From Rubrobacter sp. (GTDB lineage Bacteria > Actinomycetota > Rubrobacteria > Rubrobacterales > Rubrobacteraceae), in NCBI GenBank assembly GCA_016781705.1, contig JADDPV010000185.1, forward strand, positions 1-5,426: DNA of 5,426 bases. The letters run 5' to 3'. Made by a program: the position numbers and the translations under genes. The first letter of the stretch is position 1. Each line of letters starts with the position of its first letter. This document shows positions 1 through 5,314 of the stretch, one piece after another. The notes below the pieces were generated by a model. It was not told the DNA's origin, did no database searches, and saw only the letters and a list, made by a program, of their open reading frames with translations.

Positions 1-112
1 GGGATCTCTCCAAGTGGCCCCGGCCCTTCCTTATTCACGCGAGTGCGTAGAAGGAGTGTTCTCGGAAATCCATATCCACGATCCTGCATAGTCTCAGCCC
101 TCACAGCGGTAC

Positions 113-433
113 TCATAAAGGTTGATCCTGCGGCCGATACCCAGCATGGGCAAACCAGCCTGCCACGTCTTCAGGCGTTAGCGCACTTAGCGCCATGGCT
201 ATCGCTTCCTCCAGCGCTTCGCGGGTGCGAGCCCCTACCTTACGCACCATGTCCTTTATCTTGCTGAAAGCCTCCTCTATGGGGTTCAAGTCCGGCGAGT
301 AGGAGGGCAAGAACACAAGATCTGCACCTCTGGCTTCCACGAGCTCTCTGACCTTCTCTGTCCTGTGCGCCCCGAGTCCATCGAGCACTACCACCTGTCC
401 CTCCTCAAGAGACGGTGCCAGGAAGTGCTCTAC
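113..433 (-). pseudogene. IS630-family transposase, C-terminal remnant
   Basis: This is the C-terminal part of a DDE transposase of the IS630/Tc1-mariner type, about 106 residues remaining where IS630 proteins usually have about 340. The motif VVVLDGLGAHR carries the second catalytic aspartate. LPSYSPDLNPIEEAFSKIK is the hallmark IS630 motif with the third acidic residue. The open frame continues upstream of the first possible GTG (392-394) through HFLAPSLEEGQ up to 433, then runs into the terminal inverted repeat of the IS1380 element and a stop at 440-442. The N-terminal domain and first catalytic aspartate are therefore missing and the gene cannot make an active enzyme. The frame ends with a normal TGA at 113-115. 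Bases 1-112 downstream hold no gene that I can support. The family call is firm; the broken state follows directly from the sequence. Confidence 0.9.
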
Positions 434-446
434 CCCGGATTATTCA
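434..446 (+). repeat. Left terminal inverted repeat of the IS1380 element
   Basis: CCCGGATTATTCA matches the reverse complement of 1859-1871 at all 13 positions; the next base (C versus T) differs. It abuts the truncated IS630 reading frame, which sets the outer boundary. Confidence 0.88.
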
Positions 447-462
447 CGAAGGTAGTTGAAGA

Positions 463-528
463 GAGGGAGCCTTCCCCGCTATGGTCGGGTTGTTCGAAGA
501 CTCGACAGTAACTGAAGGAGGCTCCCTC
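463..528 (+). promoter_or_regulatory. Leader stem-loop enclosing the transposase ribosome-binding site
   Basis: GAGGGAGCC (463-471) is perfectly complementary to GGCTCCCTC (520-528). TTC (472-474) can pair with GAA (514-516) if GGA (517-519) is bulged. A smaller inner hairpin is possible between GTCGGG (484-489) and CTCGAC (501-506). The Shine-Dalgarno sequence GAAGGAGG (514-521) lies in the 3' arm and bulge, nine bases before the GTG start. In a transcript entering from outside the element the whole fold can form and should hinder ribosome binding. A transcript starting after 471 would lack the 5' arm. That logic is known for IS10 and IS50; its use here is inferred. Confidence 0.6.
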
Positions 529-530
529 TA

Positions 531-1865
531 GTGAACGATTGTGCCACACAAAAGATGCGTTTTGAGACGCAGAGTGCGCTCGCTCTGGAAGCCGCCTTCG
601 ACGGAGGGCGCATCACCTCAGACGGAGGGCTTCTCTGGCTAGCGGAGGCGGATTCGGAGTTGGGTTTGTGTGAAGCTCTCGCCTCTTGCGTGCCAGAGTG
701 GCGAAAGAGGCAAGGACGACACTCTCTGACCTCGCTCATCCGCCAGCGCGTCTTCCAGATAGCGTGCGGCTACGAGGACCAGAACGACTCGAACTCCTTG
801 CGGGAAGACCCCTTGCTCAAGCTGGTGTGCGGCTCTTTACCAGAGAGCGGAGTGGACCTCGCCAGCCAGCCGACCATCTCGCGCCTGGAGAACGCGGTCG
901 ACAGCCGCTCTTGCCACCAGATAGCCGAAGCGCTCTTTGAGCTCTACCTCCAACAGCGAGAGACACACGGCACTCCGGAGAAGGTGCTCTTGGACTTCGA
1001 CGCCACCGACGACCCCACCCACGGAGAGCAGCAAGGCAGCTACTACCACGGCTATTATCGCCAGCACATGTACCATCCACTTCTCGTCTTTGACGGCGAG
1101 AGTGGGCACCTGATCGGCGCGCTCTTGAGGGCTGGTAACACCCACGCGAGCAACTCGGCGGTCGCTTTCTTGAAGCGTATCGTAATCCGTTTACGCTAGA
1201 GATGGCCTGAAGTGGAGATAGAGATAAGGGCGGACGCCGGCTTCGCCGTGCCCGCTCTCTACGACTACTGCGAAGCCGAAGGCATCATCTACACCGTGGG
1301 CTTGATCACCAACCCACGTCTCGAAAGGCTCGCCGAGGATCTACTCGATGAGGCCAAAGAGGACCACCAGACCGAGGGCGAGAAGGTCAGGCTCTTCTCC
1401 GCAGGTCTCTACGCAGCTGCAAGCTGGGAGCGTGAGCGCAGGGTCGTCTACAAGGCCGAGGCGATGGAGAAGGGGACTAATACCCGCTTCGTCGTGAGCA
1501 CGAGAACCGAGGAGCCAAAGGAACTCTACGAATGGTACGTAGGGCGCGCACAGAGCGAGAACCACATCAAGGACTTCAAGTTGGCTCTCAAAGCCGATAG
1601 GCTCAGCTGCCATCGATTCATCGCCAACCAGTTCAGGCTTTTGTTGCACGCCGCGGCCTACTGGCTGCTGGACACCTTGAGGAGAAGGTTGGTTGCAAGT
1701 GGAGCGAGACGGATGCAGTTGGATACCTTGCGGCTGTCCCTCATCAAGGTCGGCGGGAGGGTCAGAGAGCTGCTCACGAAGGTCCGGCTGCATCTGGCCT
1801 CTGGGCATCCAGGACAACGTCCATGGCATGCTCTTTCGCTAGCTTTCGGTAACGCTTATGAATAA
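531..1865 (+). pseudogene. IS1380-family transposase interrupted by one in-frame amber codon
   Basis: The gene encodes a DDE transposase of the IS1380 family (group 1 DDE domain). The frame would be 444 codons plus stop, normal for the family, but codon 223 is TAG (1197-1199). The amino-acid match continues in the same frame on both sides: KRIVIRLR, stop, RWPEVEIEIRADAGF, with no indel. Expected catalytic residues are an Asp in LDFDATDD (residues 154-161), Asp235 in IRADAGF and Glu343 in QSENHIKDFK. The stop lies between the first and second, so neither half has a full triad. The GTG start at 531 is chosen because GAAGGAGG at 514-521 precedes it by nine bases. A GTG at 1212 could in principle restart the second half but has no convincing ribosome-binding site. 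Probably dead by a point mutation such as CAG, GAG or AAG to TAG. Confidence 0.88.
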
Positions 1866-1871
1866 TCCGGG
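1859..1871 (-). repeat. Right terminal inverted repeat of the IS1380 element
   Basis: TGAATAATCCGGG is the exact inverse of the left end. It contains the transposase TAA stop (1863-1865), so coding sequence and terminal repeat overlap. Outside it the sequence changes to CTAGCCCGG, unrelated to the IS630 gene on the left side. Confidence 0.88.
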
Positions 1872-2086
1872 CTAGCCCGGTGCCGCAGCTGACGTCGATC
1901 AGACCCGCGGATCTTTCACGTTACGAGTTTCCGGGGCTCATCCTGCACGTTTCGGGTTCCTTCGGCCAGCGTTTCGGGCCAAATTCGTGCCGGAAAGTTA
2001 ATTCCGGTGAGAGTTTGCAACGTTATCTCACTCGACGCCGCGGACGGATCCGGACTGGAGATGTCCCCGCGCACGAGTCTCTATAG
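1872..2086. other. Gene-free stretch between the IS1380 element and the arsR promoter
   Basis: No gene is supported here. A short open frame at 1880-2086 has no family resemblance, no ribosome-binding site and a composition unlike the neighbouring genes. The minus strand has stops in all frames within about 90 bases of the IS end, so the lost part of the IS630 transposase is not here. Visible structure is minor: CGTTTCGGG occurs twice, at 1948-1956 and 1970-1978. Bases 2038-2060 translate to RRGRIRTGD, a peptide often seen when the T-arm of a tRNA gene is read backwards, but no tRNA cloverleaf can be drawn. Confidence 0.5.
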
Positions 2087-2118
2087 ATGACAGCATCGTT
2101 ATGCGGTAGTATAGCGAT
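2087..2118 (+). promoter_or_regulatory. Predicted arsR promoter with overlapping imperfect inverted repeat
   Basis: ATGACA (2087-2092) matches the TTGACA -35 consensus at five of six bases. It is followed after 17 bases by TATAGC (2110-2115) as a -10 element. Between and over them lies an imperfect inverted repeat: ATCGTTAT (2095-2102), eight bases, ATAGCGAT (2111-2118), with one mismatch between arms. Its position would let a bound repressor block RNA polymerase, suggesting autoregulation by the ArsR protein encoded just downstream. The block is AT-rich against a GC-rich background. Promoter and operator calls rest on sequence alone. Confidence 0.55.
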
Positions 2119-2163
2119 AAATGTTTTCGAGTTGAGATAGGACGAGACGGAGGTCGAGGAAAG

Positions 2164-2514
2164 ATGCCAGGATATACGAAGCGCAAGTTGTCCGGCGCTG
2201 CCCTGGAGAAGGTGTCCGAACGGTTCAAGGCCCTTTCGGAGCCGATGAGGCTGAGGCTCATCTACGCCCTGATGGACGGCGAGAAGACCGTCTCGGAGCT
2301 GGTTAGGGAGACTGGAGCTGTTCAGGCGAACGTCTCCAAGCACCTATCAGTATTGCTCGACGCCGGTGTCCTGGGTCGTAGGAAGCAAGGTACCAGCGCC
2401 TACTACCGGATTATCGACGAGTCCATCTTCGAGCTTTGCGATCTCGCGTGCGGCTCGATCTATGACCGGCTCGTCGCCGAGCTCGATCAGTTCGACGCAA
2501 CGACTCGAAGTTAA
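2164..2514 (+). CDS. ArsR/SmtB-family winged-helix transcriptional repressor
   Basis: The 116-residue protein is normal length for this family of small dimeric cytoplasmic repressors that release DNA when they bind metal or are oxidised. FKALSEPMRLRLIYALMDGEK (21-41) is the N-terminal family signature, VSELVRETGAVQANVSKHLSVLLDAGVL (43-70) is the helix-turn-helix, and GRRKQGTSAYYRI (71-83) is the wing. The classic ELCVCDL metal site of ArsR and CadC is absent from the helix before the recognition helix. The only cysteines are Cys92 and Cys96 in FELCDLAC, in the predicted C-terminal dimer helix. This suggests a thiol switch or a soft-metal site there, but the ligand cannot be told. The ATG at 2164 is supported by GGAGG at 2149-2153. 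It is likely the regulator of its own promoter and of the operon starting at 2616, where related palindromes occur. Confidence 0.9.
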   Translation: MPGYTKRKLSGAALEKVSERFKALSEPMRLRLIYALMDGEKTVSELVRETGAVQANVSKHLSVLLDAGVLGRRKQGTSAYYRIIDESIFELCDLACGSIYDRLVAELDQFDATTRS

Positions 2515-2551
2515 GCCCGACTCACGAATGCCCCATGCCGGCCCCAGACCC

Positions 2552-2579
2552 TTGACAGCGCTTTATATTGTTATATAAC
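2552..2579 (+). promoter_or_regulatory. Strong sigma-70-type promoter for the Gly/Met membrane protein gene
   Basis: TTGACA (2552-2557) is a perfect -35 hexamer. TATAAC (2574-2579) is a -10 with five of six consensus bases, and the spacer is 16 bases. It is the clearest promoter in the window and leaves a short leader before the ribosome-binding site at 2603-2607. Two palindromes lie over and just after the -10, so the promoter is almost certainly repressed under some condition. Confidence 0.75.
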
Positions 2580-2582
2580 GAT
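2567..2582. promoter_or_regulatory. Palindromic operator candidate overlapping the -10 element
   Basis: ATTGTTAT (2567-2574) is followed directly by ATAACGAT (2575-2582), an inverted repeat with one mismatch in eight. The right arm read on the minus strand is ATCGTTAT, identical to the left arm of the inverted repeat in the arsR promoter at 2095-2102. This shared half-site supports recognition by one regulator, most simply the ArsR protein. The spacing between arms differs (0 versus 8 bases), which weakens that inference. Confidence 0.55.
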
Positions 2583-2601
2583 AGAGTAGTAAATACTCTA
2601 T
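2581..2601. promoter_or_regulatory. Perfect 8-bp inverted repeat at the expected transcription start
   Basis: ATAGAGTA (2581-2588) and TACTCTAT (2594-2601) are perfect inverse copies separated by GTAAA. The 21-bp site begins two bases after the -10 and ends one base before the GGAGG ribosome-binding site. This fits a repressor operator of ArsR-family size; formation of an RNA hairpin in the leader is an alternative. The motif GTAGTA inside it (2586-2591) also occurs in the arsR promoter (2106-2111), at the same 11-base offset from an eight-base half-site. Confidence 0.6.
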
Positions 2602-2615
2602 TGGAGGTGCGAAGG

Positions 2616-2852
2616 ATGGGTGACAATCTCAAGCTGCTTGTGGGGGTGCTGATCGGCGCGGTGGTCGCGCTGCTGTTGGTCGGGTCCTTCTCTGGTGGCG
2701 GCATGATGGGCGGCATGGGACAGATGATGGGTGGCACCATGATGGGAGGCGGCGTGCTCGGCATGCTCTCCGCGCTCGTGTTCTGGGTGCTCGTGCTGGC
2801 CCTGATCGTCGCATTGGTCGTCTGGATCTTCCGGCAGATCCAGCAGCGTTAG
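2616..2852 (+). CDS. Small two-helix membrane protein with a Gly/Met-rich loop
   Basis: The 78-residue protein has two hydrophobic helices, about residues 5-25 and 51-72. They are joined by a loop (about 27-46) made almost only of Gly and Met, with Met at 30, 31, 34, 37, 38, 42, 43 and 50. The C-terminus RQIQQR is basic, so by the positive-inside rule both ends are probably cytoplasmic and the Met loop faces outward. Clustered methionine thioethers are typical Cu(I) or Ag(I) ligands, so extracytoplasmic copper capture is a reasonable inference, not shown. The ATG at 2616 has GGAGG eight bases upstream (2603-2607); the open frame extends further upstream only through the promoter. The TAG stop is followed by DUF302 35 bases on, suggesting one operon. 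No named family is recognised with certainty. Confidence 0.8.
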   Translation: MGDNLKLLVGVLIGAVVALLLVGSFSGGGMMGGMGQMMGGTMMGGGVLGMLSALVFWVLVLALIVALVVWIFRQIQQR

Positions 2853-2887
2853 TGCCGAAAAAACTCAGAAGAGCGAAGGAGGCAATA

Positions 2888-3289
2888 GTGAAGACAACCG
2901 ACTATGCAATCGTGAGGGACACGAGTCTGCCGTTCGGTGAGGCGGTCGAGAAGGCGCGCGACCTGTTGCAGGAAGCCGGCTACGGGATCCTCAGCGAGAT
3001 AGACGTCAAGGCAAAGCTCGAGGAGAAGCTCGGCATCGAGCGCGAGCCGTACGTGATCCTCGGCGCCTGCAACCCGCCCCTGGCCAGGCAGGGCCTCGAC
3101 GCCGAGCCCGACCTGGGGACGCTTCTGCCGTGTAACGTCGTGGTCTACGAGCGAGAGGGTCGTACGCGCGTGGCCGCGGTCGAGCCGGCTACGATGCTCT
3201 CGATCGTCGGCAACGAGGAACTTGGGCCTATCGCAGAGCAGGTCCGCGAGGACCTCACCCGCGTGGTCGACGAGATCGCGGGGAGCTAG
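2888..3289 (+). CDS. DUF302 family protein
   Basis: The 133-residue protein is a near full-length DUF302 domain: KTTDYAIVRDTSLPF and a helix at the start, then EIDVKAKLEEKLGI, the conserved segment YVILGACNPPLA (55-66), LLPCNVVVYE (79-88) and a C-terminal helix. Cys61 and Cys82 lie in these conserved segments. No signal peptide or membrane helix is visible, so a cytoplasmic location is likely. The biochemical role of the family is not established; from memory it often sits beside MBL-fold, rhodanese, glutaredoxin or ArsR genes, hinting at thiol, sulfur or metal stress. The GTG at 2888 is chosen because GAAGGAGG (2875-2882) precedes it by five bases and family homology begins there. A GTG at 2852, overlapping the previous stop, would add twelve lysine/arginine-rich residues and lacks family support. 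Confidence 0.88.
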   Translation: MKTTDYAIVRDTSLPFGEAVEKARDLLQEAGYGILSEIDVKAKLEEKLGIEREPYVILGACNPPLARQGLDAEPDLGTLLPCNVVVYEREGRTRVAAVEPATMLSIVGNEELGPIAEQVREDLTRVVDEIAGS

Positions 3290-3293
3290 CGCC

Positions 3294-3418
3294 GTGTTCT
3301 TTAGAGAGGTACTGAACGAAGATCTGGGTTGCGGCGCCTACGTCATAGCCGACGGCGGGTAGGCCTCAGAAGCGACGACCTGAAGCAGGCGGCGCTGCGG
3401 TACGTGAGCGAGGCGTAG
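3294..3418 (+). pseudogene. Remnant of a metallo-beta-lactamase-fold hydrolase gene
   Basis: A GTG at 3294 preceded by GGGGAG (3280-3285) opens a 22-codon frame, VFFREVLNEDLGCGAYVIADGG, ended by TAG at 3360-3362. This closely resembles the N-terminus of MBL-fold proteins of the persulfide-dioxygenase/glyoxalase II type, where LNEDLGCASY followed by a D/E-rich strand is usual. The zinc motif HxHxDH that should follow is absent. In the -1 frame from 3359 a second coding-like piece, GLRSDDLKQAALRYVSEA, runs to TAG at 3416-3418 and looks like the C-terminal helix of another or the same protein. The simplest reading is a large internal deletion leaving both ends. The source of the second piece is unknown. 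Confidence 0.55.
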
Positions 3419-3497
3419 AAGACGCCCGCCGTTGTGCGGCGCGGTACGATGAATCCGTTGAGTTGCTACATGACCATTAACATCGTAAGGAGCTGAT

Positions 3498-3737
3498 ATG
3501 AGCCGAGTCATCCTGTTCGGCACATCGACGTGCCCCTGGTGCAAGCGGGCGGCGCGGTACCTGAAGGAGAGGCGGGTGCCTTTCAAGGAGATCAACGTGG
3601 AGAAGGACCCGAAAGCGGCCCGGGAACTCGTCCGCAAAACCGGACAGACGGGCGTGCCCGTCCTGAAGATAGGGAGCAAGTGGATCGTGGGCTTCGACAG
3701 GGCGCGCATAGAGCGCGAGTTGGAGCGCGCGTCATGA
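3498..3737 (+). CDS. Glutaredoxin-like dithiol oxidoreductase (YruB/NrdH-like)
   Basis: The 79-residue thioredoxin-fold protein carries the redox site CPWC (Cys12-Cys15) in GTSTCPWCKRA and the cis-proline loop TGVPV (51-55). It ends in IVGFDRARIERELE, the form seen in YruB-type glutaredoxin-like proteins and NrdH redoxins. Such proteins reduce disulfides or mixed disulfides in the cytoplasm; the electron donor (a low-molecular-weight thiol or thioredoxin reductase) cannot be told. It has no signal peptide. The ATG at 3498 has AAGGAG at 3487-3492, five bases upstream. Its TGA overlaps the next gene's ATG as ATGA, implying translational coupling with the multicopper oxidase. The pairing suggests thiol or Cu(I) reduction on the inside complementing oxidation outside. 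Confidence 0.92.
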   Translation: MSRVILFGTSTCPWCKRAARYLKERRVPFKEINVEKDPKAARELVRKTGQTGVPVLKIGSKWIVGFDRARIERELERAS

Positions 3738-5245
3738 GCCCGGCACTAACCCGCCTGGAGTTCCTCAAGCTCGCCGGCGTCGGCGCGGGCGCCCTGGCGC
3801 TGGGCGGGTGCGGGGTGCTCTCTTCGCGCGAGGATCTTCCTTCTCCGTCACGAGCCCCGGATACCGGACGCGTCCGGGAGTACGCTTTCGAGGCCGCTCC
3901 GGTGGACTTCGAGTTGGCCGGTCGCGCGCTCCCGACCTGGGGCTACGACGGAGGCGTGCCCGGTCCCGAGCTGCGGCTCACTGAGGGCGACACGCTGCGC
4001 GTCCGGCTGAAAAACGGGCTCCCGGCCGACACGACCATCCACTGGCACGGCCTGCCGCTCGTCAACGAGATGGACGGCGTCCCGAACGTCACCCAGCCCC
4101 CCATCAAGAGCGGCGAGGAGTTCGTCTACGAGTTCGTCGTCCCGACCTCCGGCTCCTACATGTACCACTCCCATGTGGGCTTGCAGCTGGACCGGGGCCT
4201 GTACGGCCCCCTGATCGTGGAGCCCAGGAGGGAAGACCTCTCCTACGACCAGGAGTACGCCCTGGTGCTCGACGACTGGCTCGACGGCGCCGAAGGGACC
4301 CCGGAGGACGCCCTGGAGGAGCTGCGCGCCGGCGGAGGCGGCATGGGCGGCGGCATGATGGGCGGCATGGGCGGCGGCATGGGGGGTATGGGAGGAGGCG
4401 GCATGGGCGGTGGCGGTGAAGCCGGCGCGTTCGGGCTCCTCGACTATCCCCTGTACATCATGAACGGCCGCGCGCCGGAGAACCCCGAGACCCTGGACGT
4501 CCGGCGGGGGGATCGCGTGCGCCTGCGGATCATGAACCCCGCCTCGAACACCGCCTTCCGATTCGCCGTGGCCGGACACCGGCTCACCGTCACCCACGCC
4601 GACGGCCTGCCTGTGGAGCCGGTGGAGGTGGACGCCCTGCGCATCGGGATGGGCGAGCGCTACGACGTGCTCATCGAGGCGGACAACCCCGGCGTCTGGC
4701 AGGTCGCCGCCGCGCCCGAGGGCAAGGACGGCCTGGCCCGCGCCCTGCTCCGTTACGGGGAGAGCGGGGCATCCTCCCCGCCGCCGGTCGGAGAGCGGCC
4801 GCGGGAGTTGAACGGCCGGCTGCTAACCTACGGCGACCTCCGCAACGCCGCGGGAGAGTCGTTCCCGGAGGGCGGTCTCTTCTCCGGCCCCGACCGCACC
4901 CACGAGCTCACCCTCTCGGGCGGCATGGGGGACTACGCCTGGACCATAGACGGCCAGCCCTACCCGGACGCCGAACCCTTAGAGGTGCGCGAGGGCGAGT
5001 GGGTGCGCTTCGTCATGCGTAACCGGAGCATGATGTGGCACCCCATGCACCTGCACGGCCACTTCTTCCAGGTAGAGAACGGCACCGGGCGCGGCCCGTT
5101 CAAGGACACCGTACTCGTGGAGCCGCACATGGGAGAGCTTACCTTCGACTTCGTGGCGGACAACCCCGGGGAGTGGTTCTTCCACTGCCACAACGCCTAC
5201 CACATGGAGACCGGGATGGCCCGTGTGGTCTCCTACCTGGGCTAA
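3734..5245 (+). CDS. Multicopper oxidase, exported lipoprotein type, with Gly/Met-rich insert
   Basis: The 503-residue protein has all four copper-ligand motifs of three-domain laccase/CueO-type oxidases: HWHG (His103, His105), HSH (His145, His147), HPMHLHGH (436-443) and HCHNAYHMETGM (484-495). Type 1 copper ligands would be His436, Cys485, His490 and Met495, the others forming the trinuclear centre that reduces oxygen to water. The N-terminus TRLEFLKLAG, a hydrophobic stretch and LGGC give a signal with lipobox Cys26, so an anchored extracytoplasmic enzyme is likely. The Tat-like motif has RL where twin arginine is usual. Residues 200-228 are a Gly/Met tract with seven methionines between domains 1 and 2, suggesting Cu(I) binding and cuprous-oxidase activity. 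The start at 3734 overlaps the glutaredoxin stop; extending further upstream would read that gene out of frame. Confidence 0.93.
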   Translation: MSPALTRLEFLKLAGVGAGALALGGCGVLSSREDLPSPSRAPDTGRVREYAFEAAPVDFELAGRALPTWGYDGGVPGPELRLTEGDTLRVRLKNGLPADTTIHWHGLPLVNEMDGVPNVTQPPIKSGEEFVYEFVVPTSGSYMYHSHVGLQLDRGLYGPLIVEPRREDLSYDQEYALVLDDWLDGAEGTPEDALEELRAGGGGMGGGMMGGMGGGMGGMGGGGMGGGGEAGAFGLLDYPLYIMNGRAPENPETLDVRRGDRVRLRIMNPASNTAFRFAVAGHRLTVTHADGLPVEPVEVDALRIGMGERYDVLIEADNPGVWQVAAAPEGKDGLARALLRYGESGASSPPPVGERPRELNGRLLTYGDLRNAAGESFPEGGLFSGPDRTHELTLSGGMGDYAWTIDGQPYPDAEPLEVREGEWVRFVMRNRSMMWHPMHLHGHFFQVENGTGRGPFKDTVLVEPHMGELTFDFVADNPGEWFFHCHNAYHMETGMARVVSYLG

Positions 5246-5257
5246 ACTCGTAGGGTT

Positions 5258-5289
5258 CTCTCCCCGCCAACTCACCAGGCGAGGGGGAG
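5258..5289 (+). terminator. GC-rich hairpin after the multicopper oxidase gene
   Basis: CTCTCCCCGCC (5258-5268) pairs with GGCGAGGGGGAG (5278-5289) as an 11-bp stem with one bulged A and one G-T pair, around a nine-base loop, starting 12 bases after the TAA stop. Position and strength fit a transcription terminator or mRNA 3' stabiliser. No T-run follows, so it is not a classical intrinsic terminator. Confidence 0.5.
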
Positions 5290-5314
5290 GTCACCACCGA
5301 CCGAGGACGGCGGG

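Larger units (their letters stand above)
434..1871 (+). mobile_element. IS1380-family insertion sequence, complete ends, disrupted transposase
   Basis: The element is about 1438 bp, somewhat short for IS1380-family members. It is bounded by 13-bp perfect inverted repeats, CCCGGATTATTCA at 434-446 and its complement at 1859-1871. It contains a single transposase reading frame (531-1865) whose stop codon lies inside the right terminal repeat, a compact arrangement. The four bases outside the left end are CTAC and outside the right end CTAG, matching at three of four positions; the family normally makes 4-bp duplications. The left end cuts an IS630 transposase gene, but the remainder of that gene is not visible to the right of 1871. 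The transposase carries an in-frame TAG, so this copy is probably not self-mobile, although its ends look usable in trans. Confidence 0.9.

Noticed and set aside
31..39. TTATTCACG, also present in the left IS1380 end (440-448), as the end of a second IS1380 copy
   Set aside because: Only nine bases match, the outer CCCGGA part is missing and no transposase sequence follows.
837..1145. Minus-strand open frames opposite the IS1380 transposase
   Set aside because: They overlap a clearly homologous plus-strand gene and show no domain of their own.
1880..2086. 68-residue open frame after the IS1380 element
   Set aside because: It has no ribosome-binding site, no family resemblance and an atypical composition, and its end resembles a spurious antisense-tRNA peptide.
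2568..2615. Earlier start for the Gly/Met membrane protein
   Set aside because: It lies inside the -10 element and palindromes; the ATG at 2616 has the proper ribosome-binding site.
2852..2887. GTG at 2852 as the start of the DUF302 gene
   Set aside because: Family homology starts at 2888, where a strong GAAGGAGG lies five bases upstream; the added residues look like translated leader.
3421..3497. Separate promoter before the glutaredoxin gene (TTGAGT at 3458, TAACAT at 3478)
   Set aside because: The spacer is only 14 bases and both hexamers are weak, so it is not supported, although a promoter somewhere in this gap is possible.
3530..3733. Upstream extension of the multicopper oxidase frame
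   Set aside because: These codons are the glutaredoxin gene read in another frame; the signal peptide begins at the ATG at 3734.
3848..4597. Long minus-strand open frame opposite the multicopper oxidase
   Set aside because: It is a shadow of a GC-rich gene, with Ala/His/Val-rich low-complexity translation and no recognisable domain.
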